From assembly GCA_900660155.1 (NCBI GenBank), contig CABFPE010000200.1, positions 1,050,570 through 1,114,569 on the forward strand: a DNA stretch of 64,000 nt. Reading direction: 5' to 3'. Made by a program: the position numbers and the translations under genes. Below the pieces are notes generated by a model that was given only the letters and a program-made list of their open reading frames with translations, did not search any database and was not told where the DNA came from. The stretch comes from Hofstenia miamia (taxonomy: Eukaryota; Xenacoelomorpha; Acoela; Hofsteniidae). Each line of letters opens with the position of its first letter. The stretch's first letter is position 1. Positions 59,601-64,000 of this stretch are shown here, piece by piece.

Positions 59601-60216
59601 TTCTATAAGTGTGCATTAATCTATATAATTTATAATGGTGCATCAATTGATTCACAGATATACTTCACACAGCTTCTAGCAAATCATTCATAATGCATAC
59701 CCTGATTAAGTTCATACTTGGGGGGGGATATTTACAGTCTTTGATTGCTCTTGTTGAATATTGAATTACAGTAGTTTTGTTGCTTTTTCGTTTTTGGTGT
59801 ATCTGATAACTGCTTTAGGAAGATGAATTTGAACTTTATCATAAGATTGGATTTACTCAGAGTTTTTAGATAAAAATGCGTACGCTGCTCAAATTTGCTT
59901 TACTTCAGATTACGTCGCAGTCTTATTAACCAGATGTGTGCTCATCATGAACAATCAGTTACAAATGTTGGCAGAATACAATCAATTAACGAATTCTAAT
60001 AGAGGTCTGTACAACCTGTTGGTCAGCGATAATCTCTGTCTTTACATGGGAAAAAGAGTGTTCGTGTGGAACGTGGATGCTCTGGAGTTCACTCGAAAAG
60101 GTAGCTTACAAGGACTTAACTGCACTGATTCTGTAAAAGAAATTCATCATCTGTGTGGCAACCGTTATTTAGTTTTACTTTGGAACAGTGAACTTGTGCT
60201 TTTAGTTTTGTCTTAA
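37542..60216 (+). CDS. Multi-exon host gene, product unrecognised, C-terminal beta-propeller-like
   Basis: Seven exons join in frame: 37542-37810, 37854-38047, 42743-42850, 50366-50500, 55630-55929, 56809-57010 and 59909-60216 (stop). All introns are GT-AG and the phases agree (2 on entry, then 1, 0, 0, 0, 0, 1). The visible part is about 505 codons; the start lies to the left. The order is: a mixed N-terminal block, an acidic serine-rich linker ending in basic residues, a very basic block (KKKKRFISKTKK, possibly a nuclear signal), a short helix, then about 270 residues of hydrophobic strands and turns that suggest beta-propeller blades (for example KIAVGISHVFILTSTDKIHAYAL, RCC1/WD-like). One or more extra exon pairs probably come from the array at 41071-42742. 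I do not know its function. Confidence 0.8.
37811..37853 (+). other. 43-nt intron
   Basis: It runs from 'gtaagcaatt' to 'attcttcctttag'. Retaining it gives a stop two codons into the next exon, while removing it keeps the frame open for another 64 codons. This is very short beside the kilobase introns of the same gene. Confidence 0.78.
37854..38047 (+). CDS. Host gene exon, acidic linker
   Basis: Phase 1 in, phase 0 out (donor 'gtatgg' after YEW). It reads EECADTSNELISPPLTMV, a Ser/Glu-rich stretch ESSPIEDANTILEDTSN, then NQRTRKRQFPKNGVFNQYEW. It is likely disordered except at the end. An alternative donor 'gtgggt' three bases upstream would change the phase and does not fit the next exon. 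Confidence 0.78.
38351..38543. mobile_element. Palindromic Harbinger-type MITE
   Basis: A 193-bp foldback: 38351-38441 and 38453-38543 are inverse copies of about 90 bp with a single visible mismatch, around a short loop of about 11 nt. Ends are 'taccccgtttacacg' and 'cgtgtaaacggggta'. TTA flanks it on both sides, the 3-bp TWA target duplication of PIF/Harbinger elements. Each arm holds a palindrome 'acatgcatgt'. It has no coding capacity and lies in an intron of the host gene. The near-perfect arms suggest recent insertion. Confidence 0.9.
38760..38866. other. Assembly gap, 107 N, inside a TA microsatellite
   Basis: TA runs border the gap on both sides (to 38759, and from 38867 to about 38899). 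Confidence 0.98.
39340..39560 (+). pseudogene. Non-LTR RT C-terminal scrap
   Basis: Reads NSFFVKVAEIFYEMPLHL and STISKKVIREYFLNES, matching the 'SFF..xxxLWNxLPxxxR' and 'FKxxLxxYL' pattern at the end of non-LTR ORF2. About 60 codons, no other domains. It lies within the host intron, sense orientation. Confidence 0.6.
40620..40980 (+). pseudogene. Possible retroelement ORF end, unassigned
   Basis: The open frame 40738-40971 continues from a longer open stretch and reads LNRTTKIITKRRNITSFC, RMQKNALHLLQG and LPSRANKFLPCVLRRLYV. The ending with a 'KxFLPxxLRRLY' pattern resembles the last residues of some non-LTR ORF2 proteins, but no catalytic motif is present. It could instead be an unrelated chance frame or a host exon; no phase-consistent splice sites were found. 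Confidence 0.35.
41071..42742 (+). repeat. 188-bp tandem array, one 168-bp unit plus eight identical 188-bp units
   Basis: Unit starts are 41071, 41239, 41427, 41615, 41803, 41991, 42179, 42367 and 42555. The array ends at 42742, the exact last base of the acceptor of the host exon at 42743. The first unit lacks 20 bp near its end ('gggtgttcaaatgaattt' region). No base differences are visible among the eight full units. Every unit ends in 'tttttag', so each copies the real acceptor context. Confidence 0.97.
42555..42705 (+). CDS. Putative exon pair of the host gene (last array unit; same in every unit)
   Basis: Inference from phase. Exon a 42555-42618 (64 nt) follows the 'tttttag' acceptor, enters in phase 0 as the exon at 38047 requires, and reads ISDNNVYTLTIIDCEKCIEVY; its donor is 'gtcttt'. 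After 37 nt ending in 'cttttcttttcag', exon b 42656-42705 (50 nt) enters in phase 1, reads LASFFRIYAKYINHFH and leaves in phase 0 at 'gtaatt'. A second 37-nt intron ends at 42742, and the exon at 42743 needs phase 0. So 64+37+50+37=188, and one unit adds 38 codons in frame. The equivalents in the 41239 unit are 41239-41302 and 41340-41389. The weak 'gtcttt' donor and very short introns are the main doubts. How many units are used, if any, is unknown. Confidence 0.42.
42743..42850 (+). CDS. Host gene exon, basic block
   Basis: Exactly 36 codons, phase 0 at both ends. Acceptor 'gaattttttag' is the end of the tandem array and the donor is 'gtaagt'. It reads DVDSISMNQRSKPKTMKP then LMLSKKKKRFISKTKKLR. 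The lysine cluster is a candidate nuclear or nucleolar localisation signal; that is a composition-based guess. Confidence 0.8.
44191..45041 (+). mobile_element. Internally deleted Tc1/mariner-type element with about 98-bp terminal repeats
   Basis: The left end starts 'cagggtgagcgaaaagtcc' and the right end is its inverse, with the match continuing for about 98 bp with few changes. It is inserted in a TA run with TA on both sides. The interior is one 189-codon frame (44347-44916), described separately. At 851 bp it is shorter than the usual 1.3 kb or more of such elements. Confidence 0.92.
44347..44916 (+). CDS. Truncated transposase: DNA-binding half joined to C-terminal tail
   Basis: An intact 189-codon frame inside the element. 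Residues 1-70 hold the helix-turn-helix and the hinge DRPRSGRPSADGD. Residues 100-160 hold the spacer up to ISHILFSDESNCSLNGKPE with the first catalytic aspartate. The sequence then jumps to EICRKTFKNLEKRLHLCVNE, which looks like the natural C-terminal helix of this transposase type. The second aspartate and the third acidic residue are deleted. The product cannot cut DNA but keeps the DNA-binding region and an open frame. Whether it is transcribed is unknown. Confidence 0.8.
   Translation: MLDLNDRIQIVLLMAKFKSPTTVQRKWPKQDKPTITTIRQTYERFLETGSVHDRPRSGRPSADGDTVEKVKHHFEENPTTSHRKDSLSLSLPSRSIGDILKYKIGLKCFKISRVQQLLQDDDVARNSFCIDILDRHQRDPNFISHILFSDESNCSLNGKPEICRKTFKNLEKRLHLCVNENGGHLQHLL
45071..45090. 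repeat. Short GC-rich hairpin
   Basis: 'ggccggtaa', 2 nt, 'ttaccggcc' forms a 9-bp stem, followed by another 'ttaccggcc'. It stands out in AT-rich surroundings just after the N at 45051. Confidence 0.7.
45969..46221. repeat. Degenerate foldback element
   Basis: 'gctgtacaccattttttagc' at 45969 and its near-inverse ending at 46221 form arms of about 43 bp with four or so mismatches; weaker pairing extends inward. About 250 bp in all, no coding capacity. It resembles an old MITE; the superfamily is unclear as no target duplication was found. Confidence 0.65.
50366..50500 (+). CDS. Host gene exon
   Basis: 45 codons, phase 0 at both ends, acceptor 'attatttttag' and donor 'gtaagt'. It reads RLYDVDREEAIKMLDLSVHT, then SKALIGEPLRLVYSPVDTVL. 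It looks like one helix followed by two strands. Confidence 0.82.
51480..51838 (-). pseudogene. Tc1/mariner-type transposase C-terminal fragment
   Basis: On the minus strand, just after the TA run, the frame reads KFQEDGAPVHYGRVVREWLN with the second catalytic aspartate, then WIGRCGFIEWPPRFPDVSPC and DFFLWGFLKDRVYRRKP with the third acidic site, then reaches a stop near 51512. About 105 codons of a transposase of about 350. The 5' part is cut off by the TA microsatellite. It is closest in style to the family of the element at 16105 (both have 'DNF/EKF..RWxGR'), though not a copy of it. Confidence 0.85.
51839..51906. repeat. (TA)n microsatellite, longest in window
   Basis: TA run with a single phase slip near 51879. 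Confidence 0.95.
53060..54430 (-). mobile_element. Non-LTR retrotransposon 3' part containing a tandem array
   Basis: The minus strand from 54426 reads FRNILQSLYCKTAKVQAKFI, ISRNIFFLRQLIILTRFL, SRIPDQTTLSELHVEKSFET, then (next frame) NSAIRTWNSLPKEIMNIEKL, the end signature of a non-LTR ORF2. It resembles the piece at 63150-63430. Between the coding end (about 53938) and the element's 3' hairpin lies the 167-bp array. Confidence 0.75.
53101..53937. repeat. 167-bp tandem array, 5 identical copies
   Basis: Unit starts are 53101, 53268, 53435, 53602 and 53769. Each unit begins 'ttaaaaactggtaatttatc' and ends 'cattgttgtagaat'. The unit is the 3' untranslated region of the surrounding retroelement; its counterpart at 63180-63310 is single-copy. 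Confidence 0.97.
54640..55455. other. Possible degenerate hAT-type element
   Basis: The right end '...cccaccctg' at about 55455 is the inverse of 'cagggtggg', a hAT-like terminus, and the left part contains a CCCGACCCGACC-rich patch. No matching left terminal repeat or 8-bp duplication was found. An open frame at 55115-55339 has no recognisable product. Confidence 0.25.
55630..55929 (+). CDS. Host gene exon, propeller-like
   Basis: Exactly 100 codons, phase 0 at both ends, acceptor 'tacgtttttag' and donor 'gtgagt'. It reads PPWIPSSVKQNSRIKLDYC, then KIAVGISHVFILTSTDKIHA, the 'G.xH.xxLT..xxxxA' pattern of RCC1/WD-type repeats, then a polar loop (HQSQKHERS), then LQTLGSSLYVLSRGVLYASG. This is the most conserved-looking part of the gene. 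Confidence 0.86.
56610..56657. repeat. (TA)n then (TG)n compound microsatellite
   Basis: TA run to about 56647 followed by TG repeats. It lies in the intron at 55930-56808, which has nothing else recognised. Confidence 0.93.
56809..57010 (+). CDS. Host gene exon, propeller-like
   Basis: Acceptor 'caacatttttag', donor 'gtaagt'; phase 0 in, phase 1 out. It reads VFNPESYRSFSSLLSPSKTD, then TYITSLCANTYSNSIVLADR, then NLIIYIASLSQQAIVASTKL. Alternating hydrophobic strands fit a beta-propeller. The exit phase matches the exon at 59909 but not the coding-looking block at 57417. Confidence 0.82.
57417..57516 (+). pseudogene. Coding-looking block after a good acceptor, wrong phase
   Basis: After 'caatatttttgcag' the phase-0 frame reads VIGIRKFNAGLVKIFSIGNN then LLFVKNRNGWKN and a stop, a convincing propeller-strand pattern. 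The preceding exon leaves in phase 1, which instead gives a stop after 14 codons. Possibilities are a one-base error at the end of the exon at 56809, a decayed exon, or an alternative last exon. Confidence 0.4.
57517..59908 (+). other. Last intron, mostly without feature
   Basis: It contains the RT fragment at 58214-59440 on the other strand; otherwise AT-rich DNA with nothing recognised. Confidence 0.6.
58214..59440 (-). pseudogene. Non-LTR retrotransposon RT fragment with (TAA)n-type tail
   Basis: Read on the minus strand: NPIYTQEFCNYYEYQKKSLC near 59340, a stretch typical just before the RT domain; then FKSYISERHNYYKSGLI and VVPQGSILGPILFIF near 58900, the strand carrying the QG box; then the YADD region is lost (QMQGSNTK in its place); then LSSASQLLNSSKTDFMVF, and the end FSYSGAKRVNHLPPHFRN near 58400 with LFKKSLKHFLF. 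An 'aataataataat' run at about 58214-58237 marks the 3' end. The first palm motif is missing, probably deleted. It lies antisense in the host's last intron. Confidence 0.85.
59909..60216 (+). CDS. Host gene last exon
   Basis: Acceptor 'ctttacttcag', phase 1. It reads YVAVLLTRCVLIMNNQLQML, NRGLYNLLVSDNLCLYMGKR, VFVWNVDALEFTRKGSLQGL and HHLCGNRYLVLLWNSELVLL, then stops at TAA (60214-60216). The 'RVFVWNVDALEF' segment is WD-like. A later acceptor at 59920 would also keep the frame, so the exon start could shift by twelve bases. Confidence 0.82.
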
Positions 60217-60302
60217 AATTATTTTAATAGATTTTTTCAGCGTAGTGCAATTAAAGTTTTCATTGTAATCATTTTTCTCATTATTTTTAGTATATTTTTC
60301 AA

Positions 60303-60308
60303 AATAAA
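60303..60308 (+). promoter_or_regulatory. Polyadenylation signal AATAAA
   Basis: 87 bases after the stop of the host gene, at a normal distance. In AT-rich DNA the hexamer is common, so position is the main support. Confidence 0.55.
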
Positions 60309-60309
60309 T

Positions 60310-62049
60310 TCAAAGAAGTTCAATGTACCACACAAAACAATTTTAAGGTATTATATATTGGCGGCCGGAGTATTTTAGAATGCAATCAAAGGCTTATGAA
60401 TTGAGGAGAAAAAATTGATTTCATTTTCTTTTGCAAATTGTTTATTAAAAATTTCATAGATTAGTTAATTCTCATGGGCAAGCAAGAGATGTTGTTTATT
60501 AGCTACAGTATTCAATTTTATTTAACAGTGGCGGATGCAGGAGGAGGATTTGGGTATGAATTCGTCATTAGCAAAAAGTAATTTTTTTTTACTTTTCATT
60601 TTGTAAAATTCAGAAACAGTTTCATCTAGACTTCGGAAAAAAAGTCATAATATGCTTGCATTCAACCCCAAAAAATATTTCCTTCGAATAGATACAAAAT
60701 GGTCAACTAGAAATGTAGCACTGACTAGTTGTCCATGATAAGAAGCACATACGACAAACGCAGAAAGAAATTTTCTGTAGTCCTGAAAGCTGTTGATTGT
60801 GATGTGAAAATTCTTATAAATCTCTCTTAAGTAGAAACTTCACTGTAGATTATTTGAAATCTTTTTCCAACTCTATGTAGTAGATTCAGAAGTCTAAGGA
60901 ATCCACAAAACAACTGGGGATTTCAAGCGATCTGTGTTCAAAAAATATTTGTCAAGACACAAATTCAGTTATAGCTCCAGTCGACCTTCGACTGGACTAC
61001 ATTTCCCATAATATAAAAAGAATGAGCACAAAAGGTCACAGAAAAAAAACATTTTTTTTGCTGAAGTTTCAGTTAATTTGCTATTTGCAAATATATTTTT
61101 AGAAATGAATATTTATTATTATTCCTTTGTTTTTCTCAAAAGTTGTTGAAAATGTAATTGATACCATATTGCAGTAAATTCATTTTTATGATATACAAAT
61201 GTAAATTCATTAAAACAAATTTCGAGGAAATGAAATTTTTCATCACGATCACTACATAATTGTGTTTATCAAATTAAAAAAATTCATACTATTATAATTG
61301 TTGCCATTTGGAAACAAACTCTAATATTGCACTTTGTCAAATAGCAACAATTATATTCATTACATTTGAAAAAAAAATTTCAAAACTTATTAAATTGAAA
61401 TAGAATGCTTAGCAGTACAAAACGGAAAATTTCAAAAATATAATCCCATCCAGCTTAGAGTGAATTTCGTTTTATAAAAACTTCGTGATCTCTTGGGTTT
61501 TTTTCATATATTTTGAAACCCATTTTTGCATTAATATTAATGAACACATTTATTTACTTAAAGCTATAGTTAACCAGTAAATTATCAATCCATGTCATGT
61601 CATTAATGTTTTTGTAACAATCGGATTTTCCATTGATAAAGCCTAATATTCTAATCACTTCAAGCGCAAGAATAATGTTTAATACCAAATTATCACTATA
61701 ACATGGAACCAAACTTATCCATAAATGTGTCCAATTCTCAGGATTCTAAATTTTCCTAATAGGCTTGGCAGACATTGTATGAGAATGTGAAAAACGTTTT
61801 GTGTTTTTAAAGGCAAAAAAGTTTGTTTGAGGTTAAGACCAGATCATCAAAACTCTAGAGCCTCCAAGAAAATTCAATCCCAGCAAAGACGAATCACTCA
61901 TTGTCCAAGCGCAGTTACATCTCTGTTAAAACTTTTGTAGAAGAAAAAGAAATACCTAGATTTAGAGTTGTTTTTACATAGACCGCATCTAACTTAACAT
62001 CGCCATAGCCCAAGCTAGTAATTGTAATTATTTTTGTAATTATCTTTGT
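60310..62049. other. AT-rich DNA without recognised gene
   Basis: A 'cagtggcggatgcaggagg' motif at about 60526 resembles a hAT-type end but has no partner. An imperfect hairpin (17-bp arms) lies at 61293-61354. Nothing else was recognised. Confidence 0.5.
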
Positions 62050-62520
62050 ATGTGTTTTCTTCCTTTATTTCTATTGTTTGACGTTAGAGTTGTAAACAGT
62101 ATTTTATATTGTAAAAAGCAACTAAGTATAGATATTTCATTTCATTTCATACAATATAAAATACTTTTTGCAAATTTAAAAGACTTTTCTATAGCATGTC
62201 TTGATTTATCAAAAGTATTTTACTCTCTAAACCATAAAATAAATTCTTTTTTCTAAAATAATAAGTTTAAATTTTTCAGCTAAAAGCATCGACTTAATCT
62301 CAAGTTATTTATACATAAGTAAGCAAAGGGTAATATTGCATAACCATTTCTCCTCAGATTGGATTTCATTAGAAAAAGGTATTCCATAAGAGACTGCCTT
62401 AGGCTCACTGCTATTTAATATTTAAATATACATGATTCAAAGAAGAACCTTACATGTGACATTTTATAATACGCTGATGACAATAATATTTCACTCTAGT
62501 AATCTGTGGAAAATCCAGTA
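62050..62520 (+). pseudogene. Decayed RT fragment
   Basis: Reads FSIACLDLSKVFYSLNHKI near 62185-62242 (palm motif around the first aspartate), then SLEKGIP near 62370, and YADDNNISL near 62471-62497 (intact catalytic pair). Stops and small deletions lie between. Upstream and downstream parts cannot be followed. Confidence 0.75.
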
Positions 62521-63149
62521 GAAATAATTGAAAAATATTGTGCAACATTAGCAATTCAATTTTTAGTAATAATCCAATCAAAGAGAATTCCATTTAGTTT
62601 GGCTCTTTGTTTGCAATTATGGAGACAACTGCTTATTAATTCTGCCTTTTGCTTGAAAAACCCATATTTATTATTTTTAAATATTAAGTTGTCATGGTTG
62701 ATATAATCAAAATTTTGATAAATTTAAGCATGCAAATGCTAAATATTTATGCTATACCTCCAATTTTAGGTAGCTGTAAATAAAGCATCATTAGTCGATA
62801 TCTTACGAAAACCATGTTAATTTTGAGGATGCAGGTCCATAAAAAGGTTGGTAGAGAAAATGTATTTAAACTTGGTTTAAATCTATAAATAAGCTAAAAC
62901 TAAAATCAGTGTAATGCTAGGTTCAATTGTGAATTTGCTAGAACATCATGGATAAATTTAATTTTGTCTAAAATTCTTAAGTTGATGAAAACAGTTGCAT
63001 ATATTATATAGTTGAAATATTAATTTGTAAATAATTATTTTTGTTTATATTTTTTATTAATTTGTAAATTTTTAAACTACTGAATAAAGATATTCTTCTT
63101 CTTCTTCTTAATAGCACATGTAAACGAGGTGTTTTAAACCAGTTGTTTT
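62521..63149. other. AT-rich DNA without recognised gene
   Basis: It may contain decayed 3' sequence of the preceding RT fragment; '(cttctt)' repeats at about 63092-63110. Nothing more. Confidence 0.5.
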
Positions 63150-63430
63150 TCAAGATAAGATAAGATATTCATTATTCAGATAATATTTTCAATTACAAAA
63201 TTGGTTATTATCTGAATAGCGTCAAGAATGATAACAAATAACTATAATATTTACAAAAAATAAGACTACAAAATCTGTTCTGTTCTAATCTTTATTGTAA
63301 AATTTGAATCCTAACCATAATTTACCCCAAATGAATTTTTCCTTCAACATAAATGCTTTCAATTTTCTTTTAAACTTAATTGCACTCTTAATAATTTTAA
63401 TTTCACTTGGTAATCGCTTCCAATTGGGAA
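63150..63430 (-). mobile_element. Non-LTR retrotransposon 3' end with hairpin and (TTATC)-type tail
   Basis: The minus strand reads AIPNWKRLPSEIKIIKSAIK and FKRKLKAFMLKEKFIWGKLW, then a stop: the end of ORF2, frame intact for 49 codons. Beyond it, 63207-63218 pairs with 63173-63184 as a 12-bp stem, and 'gataagataagat' on the + strand is a microsatellite tail at the 3' end. It belongs to the same family as the element at 53060-54430. Confidence 0.8.
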
Positions 63431-63434
63431 TTGC

Positions 63435-63980
63435 AAGAAATAAGAAAACTTAAGATTGAATTAAAGAAAAATGAATATCCAAATAATTTCATAGATCGAT
63501 ATATTAAGAAATCATTAGAAGACATTCTAATTAAGAACAAAAGATCAAAAAACAATCAAACTAATTATAAACATTGTTTTAAGATCGAATATAGAGGACT
63601 GCACACTGAAAACATGATCAAAGAACTCAGAAAAATATCAATAATTAAAGAAAAAGTTGGTGGAATACACTTCCCAAAGCTCGACTACGCTACCCTGACG
63701 CAGAGATGGAACCGGCTNAATTTCATAGATCGATATATTAAGAAATCATTAGAAGACATTCTAATTAAGAACAAAAGATCAAAAAACAATCAAACTAATT
63801 ATGAACATTGTTTTAAGATCGAATATAGAGGACTGCACACTGAAAACATGATCAAAGAACTCAGAAAAATATCAATAATTAAAGAAAAAGTTAGATTTAT
63901 ATATAACAATCATAAACTAAGAACGAAATTGCAATTAAAATCTACAACTGAAGAAACCAATAAGTCAAATATAATTTATT
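63435..63980 (+). pseudogene. Penelope-like (PLE-type) fragment, duplicated around an N
   Basis: Reads EIRKLKIELKKNEYPNNFID then RYIKKSLEDI, the 'L...L..NGYP..xI...I' helix found after the RT in Penelope-like elements, then GLHTENMIKELRKIS and VRFIYNNHKLRTKLQL, the linker that normally precedes a GIY-YIG endonuclease. 63485-63658 and 63719-63892 are the same sequence with at least one base change (K/E at one codon), separated by a 59-bp island and the N at 63718. The second copy continues further. The family assignment is from the helix pattern only. Confidence 0.55.
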
Positions 63981-64000
63981 AAATAATATGCACCTATGGT

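Overview
This window is AT-rich, intron-bearing animal DNA, not bacterial: there are no operons, and the exons have GT-AG borders with T-rich acceptors, usually a run of T before AG. The transposon mix (mariner, Tc1-like, non-LTR retroelements, Penelope-like remnants, foldback MITEs) fits an invertebrate, perhaps an arthropod; I cannot name the species. It is a draft scaffold: nine single-N joints, one 1000-N gap and one 107-N gap, several flanked by repeated sequence that looks like unmerged alleles or overlapping contigs.

Layout. 1-1443 is an 88-bp tandem array cut by the window edge. 2.4-7 kb holds decayed reverse-transcriptase (RT) pieces on both strands. 8971-10223 is a complete but broken mariner. 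10.3-16.1 kb is a mosaic of short contigs with repeated flanks, a dispersed 'CCCCGCC..' repeat, an RT remnant and a second, truncated mariner. 16.1-23.4 kb lies around the 1000-N gap: both sides share a 598-bp Tc1/mariner-type element and part of a dispersed multicopy gene, but the segments between these shared blocks differ. 25.3-34.7 kb holds two identical 4.4-kb copies of a decayed non-LTR retrotransposon (zinc-knuckle ORF1, endonuclease, RT) plus 3' flank. A Tc1-like element follows at 34694-36029.

The one convincing host gene runs on the + strand from about 37.5 to 60.2 kb. Seven exons join in frame with consistent splice phases and end in a stop followed by AATAAA. I do not recognise the protein; the last exons look like beta-propeller strands. 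Its introns are either very short (43 nt) or several kilobases and full of transposons: a palindromic Harbinger-type MITE, an internally deleted Tc1/mariner-type element, a mariner fragment and RT fragments.

The best lead is inside this gene. A 188-bp tandem array at 41071-42742 ends exactly at the splice acceptor of the exon at 42743. Each full unit can be read as a 64-nt exon, a 37-nt intron, a 50-nt exon and a 37-nt intron. The phases fit the neighbouring exons, so each unit would add 38 codons in frame. This may be a recent tandem multiplication of an exon pair, or an assembly expansion of a single pair. It is an inference from phase and motif only.

The last 4 kb contains further RT and Penelope-like remnants. 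No rRNA, tRNA or CRISPR array was recognised.
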